Shown: positions 1 to 10,554, counted from the stretch's first letter. The stretch is 64,000 nt of DNA from an uncultured Sphingomonadaceae bacterium (GCA_947497455.1 CANMGU010000001.1:868001-932000); one strand, 5' to 3'. Program-made: numbers and translations. The notes: generated from the letters alone by a model not told the origin.

Positions 1-929
1 CCACGACTGGTGACACGCTTTGTGCAGCTGAAGCGCCAATCATTCTTGAGCGGATGGAATTTCCGGATCCGGTTATTGAGCTTTCGGTTGAGCCGAAAAC
101 CAAGGCCGACCAAGAGAAGATGGGTGTTGCGCTTAATCGTTTGGCTGCTGAAGATCCGTCATTCCGTGTCACGACTGACCATGAATCCGGTCAGACGATC
201 ATTAAAGGCATGGGCGAGCTTCACCTCGACATCCTGGTCGATCGTATGAAGCGTGAGTTTAAAGTGGAAGCCAATGTTGGTGCACCGCAAGTTGCTTATC
301 GCGAGTCCCTCGGCAAGGCTGTCGACACGGACTATACGCATAAGAAACAGTCCGGTGGTTCCGGTCAGTTCGCGCGTATCAAGTTCGAAGTCACTCCTGG
401 CGAGCGCGGTGCAGGCATTACCTTTGAAGACGAAATCAAGGGCGGTAACATTCCAAAGGAATATATCCCTTCTGTTGAAAAAGGTATGCGCGAAACAGCT
501 GAAACCGGTTCTTTGATCGGCTTCCCGATCATCGACTTTAACATTCGTGTTTATGATGGCGCTTACCACGATGTTGACTCTTCGGCGCTGGCATTTGAAA
601 TTGCGGCTCGTGCTGCGATGCGTGAAGCGGCTCAGAAGTCTGGTATCAAGCTGCTTGAGCCCATCATGAAAGTCGAAGTGATTACGCCGGAAGACTATCT
701 TGGTGACGTGATTGGCGATCTCAACTCTCGCCGTGGTCAGATCCAGGGTACCGACACGCGCGGTATCGCTCAGGCCGTTGACGCTATGGTGCCGCTGGCC
801 AATATGTTTGGTTATGTGAACGAGCTGCGCTCTTTCACACAGGGTCGCGCGCAATATTCGATGCAGTTTTCTCATTATGAGCAGGTGCCGAATAATGTAG
901 CGGAAGAATTGAAGGAGAAGATGGCTTAA
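1..929 (+). CDS. fusA: Elongation factor G, C-terminal part (5' end outside window)
   Basis: Translocation GTPase of the ribosome. The open frame runs in from the left edge (frame starting at base 3), so only about the last 309 residues are present and the GTPase domain is missing. The visible part begins at the end of domain II (GDTLC...), then domain III ([15 protein letters not shown]), domain IV (VAYRESLG...[12 protein letters not shown]) and domain V ([23 protein letters not shown]). Ends with TAA. It lies 153 bases ahead of tuf, the normal str-operon order in alphaproteobacteria. Certain as to family. Confidence 0.98.
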   Translation, partial: TTGDTLCAAEAPIILERMEFPDPVIELSVEPKTKADQEKMGVALNRLAAEDPSFRVTTDHESGQTIIKGMGELHLDILVDRMKREFKVEANVGAPQVAYRESLGKAVDTDYTHKKQSGGSGQFARIKFEVTPGERGAGITFEDEIKGGNIPKEYIPSVEKGMRETAETGSLIGFPIIDFNIRVYDGAYHDVDSSALAFEIAARAAMREAAQKSGIKLLEPIMKVEVITPEDYLGDVIGDLNSRRGQIQGTDTRGIAQAVDAMVPLANMFGYVNELRSFTQGRAQYSMQFSHYEQVPNNVAEELKEKMA

Positions 930-1021
930 TCGCCGCTTCTCTGAATACGAGTAACCGCGCTTACCTTTTGGTTCTGGGTCAAGAAAAAAGCCTAGAAGTT
1001 AAAAGGGTGTTGACAGATTTG

Positions 1022-1053
1022 GATAGTCTCGCCAAAGCGCGGCACAGACTATC
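1022..1053 (+). promoter_or_regulatory. Inverted repeat in the tuf leader
   Basis: GATAGTCT (1022-1029) is repeated in reverse complement as AGACTATC (1046-1053), a perfect 8-bp dyad with a 16-base loop, 29 bases before the tuf ATG. A TTGACA hexamer lies just upstream (1010-1015), but no good -10 box follows at 16-18 bases. It could be an mRNA leader hairpin or an operator. The function is unknown. Confidence 0.4.
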
Positions 1054-1082
1054 AAGACGATAGAAATTAGAGGTAAGAAAAA

Positions 1083-2273
1083 ATGGCAAAAGCAAAGTTT
1101 GAACGCAATAAGCCGCATTGCAATATCGGCACCATCGGTCACGTTGACCACGGTAAAACCACGTTGACCGCAGCGATCACGAAAGTGCTTGCTGAAGCTG
1201 GCGGCGGTGAAGCCGTTGACTTCGCGAACATCGACAAGGCGCCTGAAGAGCGTGAGCGCGGCATCACCATTTCAACGGCACACGTTGAATATGAAACCGA
1301 CGCCCGCCACTATGCGCACGTTGATTGCCCAGGCCACGCTGACTATGTGAAAAACATGATCACTGGTGCTGCTCAGATGGATGGCGCTATCTTGGTTGTG
1401 AACGCAGCCGACGGCCCAATGCCACAGACTCGCGAGCACATCTTGCTTGCTCGTCAGGTTGGCGTTCCTGCTCTCGTTGTTTTCATGAACAAAGTTGACC
1501 AGGTTGACGACGAAGAGCTGCTTGAGCTCGTCGAAATGGAAATCCGTGAGCTTCTATCTTCTTACGACTTCCCAGGCGACGATATTCCTATCGTTTCCGG
1601 CTCTGCTCTTGCAGCGCTTGAAGGCCGTGACGACAATATCGGCAAAGAAAAAATTCTTGAGCTGATGAAAGCTGTTGATGAAGCCATTCCTCAGCCAGAG
1701 CGTCCAGTTGACCAGGACTTCTTGATGCCAATCGAGGACGTGTTCTCAATTTCTGGTCGTGGTACGGTTGTTACCGGCCGTGTTGAAACCGGCGTTGTGA
1801 ATGTTGGTGACGAAGTTGAAATCGTTGGTATCAAAGATACCTCGAAAACAACGGTTACCGGTGTTGAAATGTTCCGTAAGTTGCTCGACAGTGGTGAAGC
1901 TGGCGATAACATCGGTGCATTGATCCGTGGTGTTGCTCGTGAAGAAGTTGAGCGCGGTCAGGTTCTTTGTAAGCCTGGTTCAATTACACCTCACACCGAG
2001 TTCAGTGCAGAAGTTTATGTGTTGTCGAAAGACGAAGGCGGCCGTCATACGCCATTCTTCGCGAACTATCGTCCACAGTTCTACTTCCGTACAACGGACG
2101 TGACCGGCGAAGTCATCCTGCCAGAAGGTACCGAGATGGTTATGCCTGGTGACAACGTGACGATTAACGTGAAGTTGATTGCGCCAATCGCTATGGACGC
2201 GGGTCTCCGCTTCGCAATTCGCGAAGGTGGCCGGACCGTCGGTTCAGGGGTTGTCAGCAACGTAACAAAGTAA
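1083..2273 (+). CDS. tuf: Elongation factor Tu
   Basis: Delivers aminoacyl-tRNA to the ribosome. At 396 aa it is full length. P-loop GHVDHGKT near residue 19, DCPGHADY (G3) and NKVD (G4) are intact, followed by the beta-barrel domains 2 and 3 and the standard end. The start ATG follows AGAGGTAAGA. Separated from fusA by 153 bases with a leader hairpin and followed by a strong terminator, so it may be transcribed partly on its own. It is the only tuf copy in this window; many proteobacteria have a second one. Confidence 0.99.
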   Translation: MAKAKFERNKPHCNIGTIGHVDHGKTTLTAAITKVLAEAGGGEAVDFANIDKAPEERERGITISTAHVEYETDARHYAHVDCPGHADYVKNMITGAAQMDGAILVVNAADGPMPQTREHILLARQVGVPALVVFMNKVDQVDDEELLELVEMEIRELLSSYDFPGDDIPIVSGSALAALEGRDDNIGKEKILELMKAVDEAIPQPERPVDQDFLMPIEDVFSISGRGTVVTGRVETGVVNVGDEVEIVGIKDTSKTTVTGVEMFRKLLDSGEAGDNIGALIRGVAREEVERGQVLCKPGSITPHTEFSAEVYVLSKDEGGRHTPFFANYRPQFYFRTTDVTGEVILPEGTEMVMPGDNVTINVKLIAPIAMDAGLRFAIREGGRTVGSGVVSNVTK

Positions 2274-2287
2274 TATAGGACTGCATC

Positions 2288-2322
2288 GCCGCCCGGATCA
2301 CTGATTCGGGCGGCCAGTTTTT
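2288..2322 (+). terminator. Rho-independent terminator after tuf
   Basis: GCCGCCCG (2288-2295) pairs with CGGGCGGC (2307-2314), followed by CAGTTTTT. It separates the str operon from the S10 block. Confidence 0.85.
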
Positions 2323-2399
2323 CGCCGCTCCGGCTTCTTTTTATAGAGAGAAAATCGGGGCGGTTTATTTTTGGCTCTTTGACATTGGTATAGGTTCTT

Positions 2400-2711
2400 A
2401 TGGAAACGCAGAATATTCGCATACGCTTGAAAGCATTCGATCATCGGGTTCTCGATCAGGCGACCGGCGATATCGCTGACACCGCTCGCCGGACTGGCGC
2501 GCTTATCCGTGGACCAATTCCAATGCCAACGCGCATCGAGAAATTCACCGTAAACCGCGGCCCGCACGTTGACAAAAAGTCACGCGAGCAGTTTGAGGTC
2601 CGGACTTACAAAAGGTTGCTCGATATCGTGCAGCCTACGCCGCAAACCGTTGATGCTTTGATGAAGCTCGACCTTGCTGCGGGTGTGAATGTAGAGATTA
2701 AGCTCGCTTAA
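2400..2711 (+). CDS. rpsJ: 30S ribosomal protein S10
   Basis: 103 aa, normal length; binds in the 30S head and also acts in antitermination as NusE. First gene of the S10 block after the tuf terminator. The start [15 protein letters not shown] matches alphaproteobacterial S10. No convincing Shine-Dalgarno lies before the ATG (GGTATAGGTTCTT); a TATAGG hexamer at 2389-2394 would place a transcript start at or next to the ATG, so a leaderless mRNA is possible. A 209-base structured gap follows. Confidence 0.97.
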   Translation: METQNIRIRLKAFDHRVLDQATGDIADTARRTGALIRGPIPMPTRIEKFTVNRGPHVDKKSREQFEVRTYKRLLDIVQPTPQTVDALMKLDLAAGVNVEIKLA

Positions 2712-2724
2712 TGTGAGTGAAGGC

Positions 2725-2842
2725 GCTGCCAGAGTGATGGCAGTGGTGACATGGGAAACCGCCAGCATATATGCTGGGTCATGTGTCCCCCGTCTAGTTT
2801 GATTGATCTTCGGGTCAGTGAAACGGTTTAGCCCGGACGGGG
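2725..2842 (+). promoter_or_regulatory. Structured RNA segment between rpsJ and rplC
   Basis: Three successive stem-loops can be drawn by eye. The first pairs CTGCCA (2726-2731) with TGGCAG (2738-2743). The second has ACATG (2749-2753) pairing with CATGT (2780-2784) around a perfect palindrome at 2762-2777. The third pairs CCCCGTC (2788-2794) with GACGGGG (2836-2842). There is no U-tract, so these are not simple terminators. The gap is far longer than the others in this operon. An autoregulatory ribosomal-protein leader (e.g. for L4 or L3) is my inference; no known leader family is recognised. Confidence 0.5.
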
Positions 2843-2926
2843 CGATATTCGAAAAATTTGGGCTGAGTAATTTTAGGCACGCCCGCTGGCAATTCCGCAC
2901 GTGGGCCTCTGTAAGGAGAAATGATC

Positions 2927-3793
2927 GTGCGTACTGGCGTGATCGCGAAAAAAATGGGGATGACCCGCTTGTTTCAGGAAGATGGTCGGCATGTGCCGGT
3001 AACCGTTCTTTCCCTGGAAGAATGTCAGGTTGTTGGAGCCCGCAAACAAGATCCGGATGGCTATTATGCTGTTCAGCTTGGTGCAGGTGCCCGTAAAGCG
3101 AAAAATGTAAATAAACCACAACGTGAAGCTTTCGCAAAAGCGGAAGTCGAGCCAAAGGCACGTGTTGCCGAATTCCGGGTTGAGAGCGAAGAAGGTTTGC
3201 TCCCCGTTGGTGCTCGGATAACAGCTGACCACTTCATTGCGGGTCAGATGGTTGATATTCAAGGTGTGACACAAGGTAAGGGCTTTGCCGGTGCCATGAA
3301 GCGTTGGGGTTTCGGCGGTATGCGCGCAACCCACGGTGTTTCTATCTCTCACCGTGCACATGGTTCTACCGGTCAAAACCAGGATCCAGGTAAGGTCTTC
3401 AAGGGTAAGAAGATGGCTGGTCACATGGGTGCACGTAATCGCACGCAGCAAAATCTGGAAATCGTCCGTACAGACGCTGCTCGCGGTTTGATTTTTGTGC
3501 GTGGCAGTGTTCCTGGTTCAAAAGGTGGCTGGTTGCTGGTTAAAGATGCTGTGAAAGTGGCTCTTCCTGAAGGCGTTCCATTCCCCGGTGCTATGCGCCG
3601 CAATGCGGATGAAACGGCAACGGAAGATGCGCCTGCTGGCATGATCGAAGCGGATGCGGAGCATGAAGCTCCTGCCGGTCCAACCGATGAAGAAATCGCG
3701 GCAGCAGCAGCGGAAACGCCAGCTGAGGCTCCTGCAGAAGCACCGGCAGAAGAGAAGTCTGATGCTGCAGATGATGCAGGGAAGGAGGGCTAA
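2927..3793 (+). CDS. rplC: 50S ribosomal protein L3 with acidic C-terminal tail
   Basis: Early-assembly 23S rRNA-binding protein. I choose GTG 2927: AAGGAG (2913-2918) is 8 bases from it but only 2 from ATG 2921, and the family starts MRTGVIAKK. That gives 288 aa against about 210 for E. coli L3. The body ends near residue 210 and is followed by roughly 75 residues rich in Ala, Glu and Asp (repeats of PAEAPAE), not expected to fold. The central loop [13 protein letters not shown]...HG that reaches the peptidyl-transferase centre is present. Confidence 0.96.
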   Translation: MRTGVIAKKMGMTRLFQEDGRHVPVTVLSLEECQVVGARKQDPDGYYAVQLGAGARKAKNVNKPQREAFAKAEVEPKARVAEFRVESEEGLLPVGARITADHFIAGQMVDIQGVTQGKGFAGAMKRWGFGGMRATHGVSISHRAHGSTGQNQDPGKVFKGKKMAGHMGARNRTQQNLEIVRTDAARGLIFVRGSVPGSKGGWLLVKDAVKVALPEGVPFPGAMRRNADETATEDAPAGMIEADAEHEAPAGPTDEEIAAAAAETPAEAPAEAPAEEKSDAADDAGKEG

Positions 3794-3796
3794 GCC

Positions 3797-4423
3797 ATGA
3801 AATTGAAAGTGAAAACCCTCGACGCAAAAGCCAAGGGCGACATCGATTTGAATGATGACGTGTTCGGTCTTGAGGCGCGCGCAGACATTTTGCACCGCGT
3901 TGTTAACTGGCAGCGTGAAAAAGCACGCGGCACGGCTCGTCCAACGCGTGAGCGTAGTGACATTGCCCGCACCGGTAAGAAGTTCGGCAACCAAAAGGGC
4001 GGTGGTACCGCTCGTCACGGTGATCGCCGCGCTCCTATCTTTGTTGGTGGTGGTAAGGCCCACGGTGCGCGCAAACGTGATTTCAACCCGTCGCTGAACA
4101 AGAAAGTTCGTGCACTGGGTCTGAAAATGGCGCTGTCTGACAAGGCAAAGAACGACAATTTGATCGTACTTGAAAATATTGAAATGAAAGAAGCCAAAAC
4201 ACAGGCGCTTTTGGCCAATATTGAAAAGCTCGGTTTCGGCAAATCAGCACTGGTCATGGACGGTGATGCTGTGAATGATGCTTTCTCGAAAGCTTCTAAC
4301 AACATTCCACGCGTCAATGTAATGTCGGCTGCTGGTGCCAATGTTTATGACATTTTGAACCACGAGACTTTGGTGCTGACCCGCGCTGCAGTCGAAAAGC
4401 TGGAGGCACGCTTCAATGGCTAA
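3797..4423 (+). CDS. rplD: 50S ribosomal protein L4
   Basis: 208 aa, normal length; lines the exit tunnel through its extended loop ([13 protein letters not shown]...[12 protein letters not shown]) and in gamma-proteobacteria autoregulates the S10 operon. SD GAAGGAGG is shared with the end of rplC, 3 bases upstream. Its last 8 bases overlap rplW, so the two are translationally coupled. Confidence 0.97.
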   Translation: MKLKVKTLDAKAKGDIDLNDDVFGLEARADILHRVVNWQREKARGTARPTRERSDIARTGKKFGNQKGGGTARHGDRRAPIFVGGGKAHGARKRDFNPSLNKKVRALGLKMALSDKAKNDNLIVLENIEMKEAKTQALLANIEKLGFGKSALVMDGDAVNDAFSKASNNIPRVNVMSAAGANVYDILNHETLVLTRAAVEKLEARFNG

Positions 4424-4724
4424 AAAAGAAGCAGTAGACATTCGTCATTATGACGTGATTGTCGGCCCGCACATCACCGAGAAAACAACCTTGCTCAGCG
4501 AACATAATGCTGTGGTATTTAAGGTCGCCAACACTGCGACCAAGCCGCAGATTAAAGCCGCGATCGAGGCGCTGTTTGATGTCAAAGTCAAGGGCGTGAA
4601 CACGATGGTGCAAAAGGGCAAGACCAAGAAGTGGAAGGGTCGTCCCTACACTCGCAACGATGTTAAGAAAGCTGTCGTGACTTTGGCTGAAGGCCAGACC
4701 ATCGACATCACCACGGGAATTTAA
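4416..4724 (+). CDS. rplW: 50S ribosomal protein L23
   Basis: 102 aa, at the tunnel exit where trigger factor and SRP dock. Start [23 protein letters not shown]; the PHITEK motif is typical. Overlaps rplD by 8 bases, and rplB begins 1 base after its stop. Confidence 0.97.
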   Translation: MAKKEAVDIRHYDVIVGPHITEKTTLLSEHNAVVFKVANTATKPQIKAAIEALFDVKVKGVNTMVQKGKTKKWKGRPYTRNDVKKAVVTLAEGQTIDITTGI

Positions 4725-4725
4725 G

Positions 4726-5562
4726 ATGGCTTTAAAATCCTATAAACCGACAAGTCCCGCACGGCGTGGTCTTATCCTGGTCGACAAGAGCGGCCTCTGG
4801 AAAGGCAAGCCCGTCAAAAAGCTTGTTGAAGGCAAGCGCAAAACTGGCGGTCGCAACAATAAAGGTCATGTGACCTCACGCGGCATCGCTGGTGGTCACA
4901 AGCAAAAATATCGTCTGGTGGACTTCAAGCGCCGCAAGTTCGATGTTTCGGCAACCGTTGAGCGGATCGAATATGATCCTAACCGGACTGCTTTTATTGC
5001 TTTGATAAAATATGACGATGGCGAGCTGAGCTACATCTTGGCACCGCAACGTCTGGCCGTTGGTGACACTGTCATCGCTGGTGAGAAAGTTGACGTGAAG
5101 CCAGGTAACGCGATGAAATTGTCGCAAATGCCAATCGGTACGATCATCCACAATGTGGAAATGAAGCCAGGTAAGGGCGGTCAGATTGCTCGCTCCGCCG
5201 GTACATATGTCCAGATTGTTGGCCGTGACCGTGGTATGGTTATCGTTCGCCTGAACTCAGGTGAGCAGCGTTATATCCGCAGCGATTGCATGGGTACGGT
5301 TGGCGCGGTTTCTAACCCTGACAACTCGAACCAGAATTTCGGTAAAGCGGGCCGCACACGTTGGAAGGGCCGTCGTCCTTTGACACGTGGTGTTGCTAAA
5401 AACCCTGTCGATCACCCTCATGGTGGTGGTGAAGGTCGGACCTCCGGTGGTCGTCATCCAGTGACACCATGGGGCAAGCCAACCAAGGGCGCTCGTACCC
5501 GTAAGAATAAAACGACCGACAAGATGATTATCCGGTCGCGTCACGCTAAGAAGAAGAGGTAA
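4726..5562 (+). CDS. rplB: 50S ribosomal protein L2
   Basis: 278 aa, normal length. Intersubunit bridge protein close to the peptidyl-transferase centre. The conserved C-terminal loop [13 protein letters not shown] with the functional histidine is intact, as is the basic tail ending RSRHAKKKR. Tightly packed between rplW and rpsS. Confidence 0.98.
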   Translation: MALKSYKPTSPARRGLILVDKSGLWKGKPVKKLVEGKRKTGGRNNKGHVTSRGIAGGHKQKYRLVDFKRRKFDVSATVERIEYDPNRTAFIALIKYDDGELSYILAPQRLAVGDTVIAGEKVDVKPGNAMKLSQMPIGTIIHNVEMKPGKGGQIARSAGTYVQIVGRDRGMVIVRLNSGEQRYIRSDCMGTVGAVSNPDNSNQNFGKAGRTRWKGRRPLTRGVAKNPVDHPHGGGEGRTSGGRHPVTPWGKPTKGARTRKNKTTDKMIIRSRHAKKKR

Positions 5563-5564
5563 GC

Positions 5565-5840
5565 ATGGCTCGTTCCATCAAAAAAGGTCCATTTGTTGAC
5601 CTCCATCTGCTGAAAAAAGCGCAAGACGCTCAGGAAGCCAGCAAGCGTTCGCCGATCAAGACATGGTCGCGTCGTTCTACGGTTCTCCCTGATTTTGTTG
5701 GGCTGACTTTCAACGTTTATAACGGCCAGAAATTCATTCCGGTTTCCGTGAATGAAGACATGGTTGGCCACAAGCTTGGTGAGTTCGCTCCGACGCGTAA
5801 CTATTACGGCCATGGCGCTGACAAAAAAGGCAAGAAATAA
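5565..5840 (+). CDS. rpsS: 30S ribosomal protein S19
   Basis: 91 aa. Starts [12 protein letters not shown], a family hallmark, and ends GADKKGKK. Its stop overlaps the rplV start by one base (TAATG), giving coupled translation. Confidence 0.97.
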   Translation: MARSIKKGPFVDLHLLKKAQDAQEASKRSPIKTWSRRSTVLPDFVGLTFNVYNGQKFIPVSVNEDMVGHKLGEFAPTRNYYGHGADKKGKK

Positions 5841-6223
5841 TGGGTAAGGCATCATCACCCCGCCGCGTTGGCGACAATGAAGCTTTGGCTGTTGGCAATT
5901 CCATTCGTGGATCCGCCCAAAAGCTAAACCTTGTTGCACAGCTGATCCGCGGCAAGAAAGCGGAAGACGCTTTGAACATCCTGTCCTTCTCCAAAAAGAG
6001 CATGGCCAAGGATGTCAGCAAGGTTCTCGCCTCCGCAATCGCCAATGCTGAAAACAACCATAATCTGGATGTTGACGCATTGATCGTTCACGAAGCTAGT
6101 GTCGGCAAAGGCCTGACCATGAAGCGCTGGAAAGCTCGCGCACGTGGCCGCTCTGCCAAGATCATCAAGCCATTTAGCCGCGTTCGCATTGTTGTTCGCG
6201 AGCACGAAGAAGAAGAGGCGTAA
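5840..6223 (+). CDS. rplV: 50S ribosomal protein L22
   Basis: 127 aa, slightly longer than the E. coli protein (110 aa). The tunnel-lining hairpin is visible near [15 protein letters not shown]. Coupled to rpsS by a one-base overlap; rpsC starts 3 bases downstream. Confidence 0.97.
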   Translation: MGKASSPRRVGDNEALAVGNSIRGSAQKLNLVAQLIRGKKAEDALNILSFSKKSMAKDVSKVLASAIANAENNHNLDVDALIVHEASVGKGLTMKRWKARARGRSAKIIKPFSRVRIVVREHEEEEA

Positions 6224-6226
6224 ACC

Positions 6227-6922
6227 ATGGGTCAAAAGAGTAATCCTATCGGGCTTCGCCTGCAGATTAACCGGACTTGGGACAGTCGCTGGTATGCGGA
6301 AGGTGCCAGCTATGGCGATCTCTTGATGGAAGACATCAAGATGCGCAAATATATCCTGGAAACCGTGCCACAGGCTGCGATCTCCAAGGTTGTGATTGAG
6401 CGTCCGGCGAAAACTTGCCGCGTTTCCATCTATGCTGCCCGTCCCGGTGTTATCATCGGTAAGAAGGGTGCGGATATTGAAAAGCTGCGCCGCAAGCTCA
6501 GTGAAATGTCTTCCAGCGATGTATCTTTGAACATTGTTGAAATCCGCAAGCCAGAAGTCGACGCGCAATTGGTGGCACAGGGTATCGGTGATCAGCTGAT
6601 CCGCCGTGTTGCTTTCCGTCGGGCAATGAAGCGTGCGGTTCAGTCCGCTCTGCGTCTGGGCGCTGAAGGTATTAAAATTGTTTGTGGTGGCCGTTTGGGC
6701 GGAGCAGAAATTGCTCGCGTTGAATGGTACCGTGAAGGCCGCGTGCCGCTTCATACGCTGCGCGCCAATATCGATTATGCTGAACATGAAGCGCTGACCG
6801 CTTATGGCATCATCGGTATCAAGGTTTGGATTTTCAAAGGCGAGATATTGGGTCACGACCCGATGGCTCAGGATCGGTTGATGGTGGAAGCGCAAACTTC
6901 CGGCGTTCGCCCCTCTCGTTGA
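6227..6922 (+). CDS. rpsC: 30S ribosomal protein S3
   Basis: 231 aa, full length. Start [25 protein letters not shown] domain with GKKG ([14 protein letters not shown]) is intact and lies at the mRNA entry site. The C-terminal domain [11 protein letters not shown] is present. Confidence 0.98.
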   Translation: MGQKSNPIGLRLQINRTWDSRWYAEGASYGDLLMEDIKMRKYILETVPQAAISKVVIERPAKTCRVSIYAARPGVIIGKKGADIEKLRRKLSEMSSSDVSLNIVEIRKPEVDAQLVAQGIGDQLIRRVAFRRAMKRAVQSALRLGAEGIKIVCGGRLGGAEIARVEWYREGRVPLHTLRANIDYAEHEALTAYGIIGIKVWIFKGEILGHDPMAQDRLMVEAQTSGVRPSR

Positions 6923-6946
6923 TTTTTAGGGAATAGGTAAAGCATC

Positions 6947-7378
6947 ATGCTGCAACCAAAGAAAACAAAATTCCGGAAGGCTCACAAGGGCCGGATTAAA
7001 GGAAAAGCGCCAGGCGGCACGACGCTGAACTTCGGTTCCTATGGTCTGAAGGCCATGGAGCCAGAGCGGATCACCGCGCGTCAGATCGAAGCGGCTCGCC
7101 GTGCGATTACCCGCCACATCAAACGGCAAGGTCGTTTGTGGATTCGTATCTTCCCAGACGTGCCGGTTTCGAAGAAGCCTGCTGAAGTGCGTCAGGGTAA
7201 AGGTAAGGGTTCGGTTGAATATTGGGCTTGCCGGGTAAAGCCAGGCCGGATCATGTTCGAACTGGATGGCGTTCCTGGCCCAATTGCTGCTGTGGCTTTC
7301 GAGCGCGCGGCGATGAAGCTTCCTATCAAGACAAAAGTTGTGGCTCGCCTTGGCGATACGTCACATTTGGAAGGTTAA
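6947..7378 (+). CDS. rplP: 50S ribosomal protein L16
   Basis: 143 aa. Starts [16 protein letters not shown], the family signature, and organises A-site tRNA binding on 23S rRNA. A 24-base gap with GGGAATAGG serves as SD region. rpmC starts 4 bases downstream. Confidence 0.97.
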   Translation: MLQPKKTKFRKAHKGRIKGKAPGGTTLNFGSYGLKAMEPERITARQIEAARRAITRHIKRQGRLWIRIFPDVPVSKKPAEVRQGKGKGSVEYWACRVKPGRIMFELDGVPGPIAAVAFERAAMKLPIKTKVVARLGDTSHLEG

Positions 7379-7382
7379 GGAC

Positions 7383-7595
7383 ATGAGCAAGACAGAAGAT
7401 TTGCGGACCAAGACCGACGATCAGCTTGAAAGCGATCTGGGCGAGTTGAAGCGCGAGGCATTTAACCTGCGTTTTCAGGCTGCGACCAACCAGCTCGAAA
7501 AGCCAAGTCGGATGCGTGAAGTGCGCCGCACGATTGCGAAGATTAAAACCCTGCAGAACGAGCGTGCGAAAGCCGCTGTCGCAGAAAAGGCGTAA
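7383..7595 (+). CDS. rpmC: 50S ribosomal protein L29
   Basis: 70 aa from ATG 7383 (MSKTEDLRTKTDDQL); the frame extends further upstream but family length and the position after the rplP stop fix this start. Helical hairpin with LGELKREAFNLRFQAATNQLE is typical. Docking partner of L23 at the tunnel exit. Confidence 0.95.
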   Translation: MSKTEDLRTKTDDQLESDLGELKREAFNLRFQAATNQLEKPSRMREVRRTIAKIKTLQNERAKAAVAEKA

Positions 7596-7604
7596 GGAAC
7601 CGAT

Positions 7605-7916
7605 ATGCCAAAACGTATTCTCACCGGCACGGTAGTGTCAGACAAGGGCGACAAGACTGTTGTTGTCAACGTCGAACGCAAAGTGAAACATCCACTTTAC
7701 GGAAAAATTATGCGCCGCTCTAAAAAATATCATGCGCATGATGAAAAGAACGAGATGAGCACGGGCGAGACTGTGCGCATTGAGGAAACAAAACCGATTT
7801 CCAAGCTCAAAACTTGGAAAGTGTTGGACCGGGTTGGCGCTGCTGCTGCTCCTGCAACACCTAAGGTTGCTGAAATTACTGCGGAAGACGAAGGCGAAGT
7901 CAAAGCCGAAAGCTGA
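7605..7916 (+). CDS. rpsQ: 30S ribosomal protein S17
   Basis: 103 aa, longer than E. coli S17 (84 aa) by a C-terminal tail rich in Ala, Pro and Glu, another low-complexity extension in this operon. The core is [21 protein letters not shown] with the OB-fold loop HPLYGKI. Starts 9 bases after rpmC. Confidence 0.96.
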   Translation: MPKRILTGTVVSDKGDKTVVVNVERKVKHPLYGKIMRRSKKYHAHDEKNEMSTGETVRIEETKPISKLKTWKVLDRVGAAAAPATPKVAEITAEDEGEVKAES

Positions 7917-7977
7917 AGCTGACGAAGTTTAACTGTGCTCTGAATATTCGGGGCGGAATGAAGAAGGAATTGGATCA

Positions 7978-8346
7978 ATGATCCAGATGCAATCGAACTT
8001 GGAGGTCGCTGACAATAGCGGAGCCAAACGCGTGCAGTGTATCAAGGTGCTGGGCGGTTCCAAGCGCCGGTTTGCTGGCGTTGGCGACATTATTGTTGTG
8101 TCGATCAAGGAAGCTGCACCGCGCGGTAAGGTCAAAAAAGGTGATGTTCACCGGGCTGTTATCGTTCGTACCCGTAAAGATATCCGCCGCAAAGACGGTT
8201 CGGTTATCCGCTTCGACAGCAATGCTGCTGTTTTGGTCAATAATGCGAAGGAGCCAATCGGCACTCGTATCTTTGGCCCAGTGGTTCGCGAACTGCGCGC
8301 CAAGAAGCATATGAAAATCATCAGCCTTGCGCCGGAGGTACTATAA
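7978..8346 (+). CDS. rplN: 50S ribosomal protein L14
   Basis: 122 aa, exactly the usual length. [17 protein letters not shown] is the family start. Preceded by a 61-base gap containing GAAGAAGGA as ribosome binding site. Followed 2 bases later by rplX. Confidence 0.98.
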   Translation: MIQMQSNLEVADNSGAKRVQCIKVLGGSKRRFAGVGDIIVVSIKEAAPRGKVKKGDVHRAVIVRTRKDIRRKDGSVIRFDSNAAVLVNNAKEPIGTRIFGPVVRELRAKKHMKIISLAPEVL

Positions 8347-8348
8347 TC

Positions 8349-8669
8349 ATGGCCAATGCAAAGATCAAAAAAGGCGACACCGTTGTTGTTCTGTCCGGCA
8401 AGGATAAGGGCAAATCCGGTGAAGTGACCAAGGTAATGCCAAAAGACGGTAAGTTGATCGTCGCTGGTGCCAATGTTGCTGTGCGTCACCGCAAACCAAC
8501 CCAGGCCAATCCGCAAGGTGGTCTGGAGCGTAGCGAAGCACCGATGCATATCAGCAAAGTTGCTATTGCCGATCCGAAGGATGGCAAGCCGACACGGGTT
8601 CGCTTTGAAGAGAAAGACGGAAAAATGGTCCGCGTGGCTGTAAAATCCGGGGAGAAAGTCGATGGCTGA
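8349..8669 (+). CDS. rplX: 50S ribosomal protein L24
   Basis: 106 aa. KOW motif near the N-terminus ([16 protein letters not shown]). An assembly initiator on 23S rRNA. Its 3' end overlaps rplE by 8 bases. Confidence 0.97.
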   Translation: MANAKIKKGDTVVVLSGKDKGKSGEVTKVMPKDGKLIVAGANVAVRHRKPTQANPQGGLERSEAPMHISKVAIADPKDGKPTRVRFEEKDGKMVRVAVKSGEKVDG

Positions 8670-9240
8670 TAGCAATTTGCCACGTATGCGCAAAAAATAT
8701 GACGATCAGATCGTCAAAGCGATGCAGGAAAAGTTCAACTATTCCAATCCTATGGAAGTGCCAAAGATCACCAAGATCACACTGAATATGGGTGTTGGTG
8801 AAGGCAGCCAGGACAAGAAGAAAACCACAACGGCTGCTGCTGAAATGGAACTAATCGCTGGTCAAAAGCCTGTCATCACCAGAGCGAAAACGTCAATCGC
8901 GACGTTCAAGCTGCGTGAAGGCATGCCCATTGGCTGCAAAGTGACATTGCGCCGCGAACGGATGTACGAATTTCTTGATCGTCTGATCACGGTGGCAATG
9001 CCCCGTATTCGTGACTTTCGGGGTCTGAACCCAAAGAGTTTTGATGGTCGTGGCAACTTCGCCATGGGCATTAAAGAGCAGATTATTTTTCCTGAGATTG
9101 CCTATGACGACATCGATGTGGTGCGCGGCATGGACATTATCGTGACGACAAGCGCGAAAACAAACGACGAAGCGCGTGAGCTTCTGAAATTATTCGGTTT
9201 CCCGTTCCCGCAGGAAGAAGAAGAGCAAGCAGCGGCATAA
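8662..9240 (+). CDS. rplE: 50S ribosomal protein L5
   Basis: 192 aa, 5S rRNA-binding protein of the central protuberance. The motif [17 protein letters not shown] is conserved. C-terminal acidic end QEEEEQAAA is a short extension over E. coli L5 (179 aa). The start is coupled to rplX; GGGGAGAAAG precedes ATG 8662. Confidence 0.97.
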   Translation: MADSNLPRMRKKYDDQIVKAMQEKFNYSNPMEVPKITKITLNMGVGEGSQDKKKTTTAAAEMELIAGQKPVITRAKTSIATFKLREGMPIGCKVTLRRERMYEFLDRLITVAMPRIRDFRGLNPKSFDGRGNFAMGIKEQIIFPEIAYDDIDVVRGMDIIVTTSAKTNDEARELLKLFGFPFPQEEEEQAAA

Positions 9241-9261
9241 TCCGCGAGAAATAATTTTTAA

Positions 9262-9280
9262 GCCCTCGGTTTTCGAGGGC
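9262..9280 (+). other. Hairpin between rplE and rpsN
   Basis: GCCCTCG (9262-9268), loop GTTTT, CGAGGGC (9274-9280). No U-tract follows on the + strand, so it is probably an mRNA processing or stability element rather than a terminator. The gap is 67 bases in an otherwise tight operon. Confidence 0.5.
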
Positions 9281-9307
9281 ACGCAAGAAAGGAAGAGAAC
9301 TTAAGTC

Positions 9308-9613
9308 ATGGCGAAACTGAGTTCCATTAATAAAAACGAACGTCGCAAGAAGCTGGTGAAGAAATATGCCGGCCGTTATGCGAAGTTAAAGGCGATGGCC
9401 AACGATCAGTCTCTTGATGAGACCGAGCGTTTGATGGCGCGTCTAAAAATGGCGGAAATTCCACGTAACGGTAATCCAACCCGCGTGCGTAACCGCTGCG
9501 AAACAACAGGGCGTCCGCGCGGCTATTACCGCAAGTTCCGTCTCTGCCGCATTGAGCTGCGTGATATGGCCAATAAAGGCCTTATCCCCGGCGTAACGAA
9601 ATCTAGCTGGTAA
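9308..9613 (+). CDS. rpsN: 30S ribosomal protein S14
   Basis: 101 aa, the zinc-independent long form: no CxxC pairs, with the end [21 protein letters not shown]. Preceded by GGAAGAG. S14 sits in the 30S head near S10 and S19. Confidence 0.97.
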   Translation: MAKLSSINKNERRKKLVKKYAGRYAKLKAMANDQSLDETERLMARLKMAEIPRNGNPTRVRNRCETTGRPRGYYRKFRLCRIELRDMANKGLIPGVTKSSW

Positions 9614-9625
9614 AGGGAAGATAAT

Positions 9626-10021
9626 ATGGCTTTTACCGATCCCTTGGGTGATATGCTCACCCGTATCCGTAACGGACAGCAAGCGCGTAAAGATAGCGTG
9701 GTAAGCCCCGCTTCCAAACTGCGTGGCGCTGTTCTCGAAGTTCTGCAACGCGAAGGTTATATTCGCGGCTACAGCGAAGAAGAGGTGAACAAGCACCCCG
9801 GCCTTCGTATTGAACTGAAATATTTTGAAGGTGAGCCGGCTATCCGCCACGTGGCCCGCGTTTCAAAGCCTGGTCGTCGTATCTATAGCGGTTCACAAGA
9901 ACTGCCTACCGTACGCAATGGCCTGGGCATCACAATCGTTTCGACGCCAAAAGGTGTTTTGTCTGACGCAGAAGCGCGCAGCCAGAATGTTGGCGGCGAA
10001 GTACTCGCAGAGGTGTTCTAA
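9626..10021 (+). CDS. rpsH: 30S ribosomal protein S8
   Basis: 131 aa, normal length. Starts [18 protein letters not shown] and ends with the conserved G-V-L-S/T-D-x-E-A block ([11 protein letters not shown]). In E. coli S8 represses the spc operon by binding mRNA. Stop and rplF start overlap by one base (TAATG). Confidence 0.98.
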   Translation: MAFTDPLGDMLTRIRNGQQARKDSVVSPASKLRGAVLEVLQREGYIRGYSEEEVNKHPGLRIELKYFEGEPAIRHVARVSKPGRRIYSGSQELPTVRNGLGITIVSTPKGVLSDAEARSQNVGGEVLAEVF

Positions 10022-10554
10022 TGTCTCGTATCGGCAAAAAAGCAGTAAGCATTCCTGATGGCGTTACCGCCTCTCTGGATGACGGTCTGGTCAAGGTCAA
10101 AGGACCAAAGGGCGAGCTGTCGACACCTATGGTTGATGATCTGAGCTATGAGCTGAGCGATGGCGGTGTGCTGGTCACTCCAGCAAACAAAACCACGCGC
10201 GCACGTTCTTACTGGGGCATGCAGCGGACCCTGGTTCAGAACCTCGTCGACGGTGTGACCGAAGGTTTCACCAAGGTTCTTGAAATTAGCGGTGTTGGTT
10301 ACCGTGCAGCAGTCAAGGGCAAGACCCTGAACCTGCAGCTTGGTTTCAGCCACGACGTCGATTTCGACATTCCAGAAGGTATCACCATCAAGACACCAGA
10401 TCAGACCACGGTCGAGATCTCGGGAATTGATAAGCAGCAGGTTGGTCAGGTCGCCGCAGAAATTCGGCGCTGGCGTAAACCGGAGCCTTATAAAGGCAAG
10501 GGCATTAAATATCGCGGCGAATATGTTTTCCGCAAAGAAGGGAAGAAGAAATAA
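10021..10554 (+). CDS. rplF: 50S ribosomal protein L6
   Basis: 177 aa. [15 protein letters not shown] start and the C-terminal signature [10 protein letters not shown] are typical. Translationally coupled to rpsH; rplR follows 3 bases downstream. Confidence 0.98.
   Translation: MSRIGKKAVSIPDGVTASLDDGLVKVKGPKGELSTPMVDDLSYELSDGGVLVTPANKTTRARSYWGMQRTLVQNLVDGVTEGFTKVLEISGVGYRAAVKGKTLNLQLGFSHDVDFDIPEGITIKTPDQTTVEISGIDKQQVGQVAAEIRRWRKPEPYKGKGIKYRGEYVFRKEGKKK

Noticed and set aside
159..875. Long open frame on the minus strand inside fusA
   Set aside because: Shadow of the fusA coding frame; the protein has no family character and the plus strand is clearly EF-G.
2379..2394. TTGACA plus TATAGG as a rpsJ promoter
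   Set aside because: The hexamers are only 4 bases apart, so they cannot form one -35/-10 pair; at most TATAGG could serve as a -10 for a leaderless start.
9262..9280. Hairpin after rplE as a terminator
   Set aside because: No U-tract follows on either strand in the right position, and the operon continues with rpsN.
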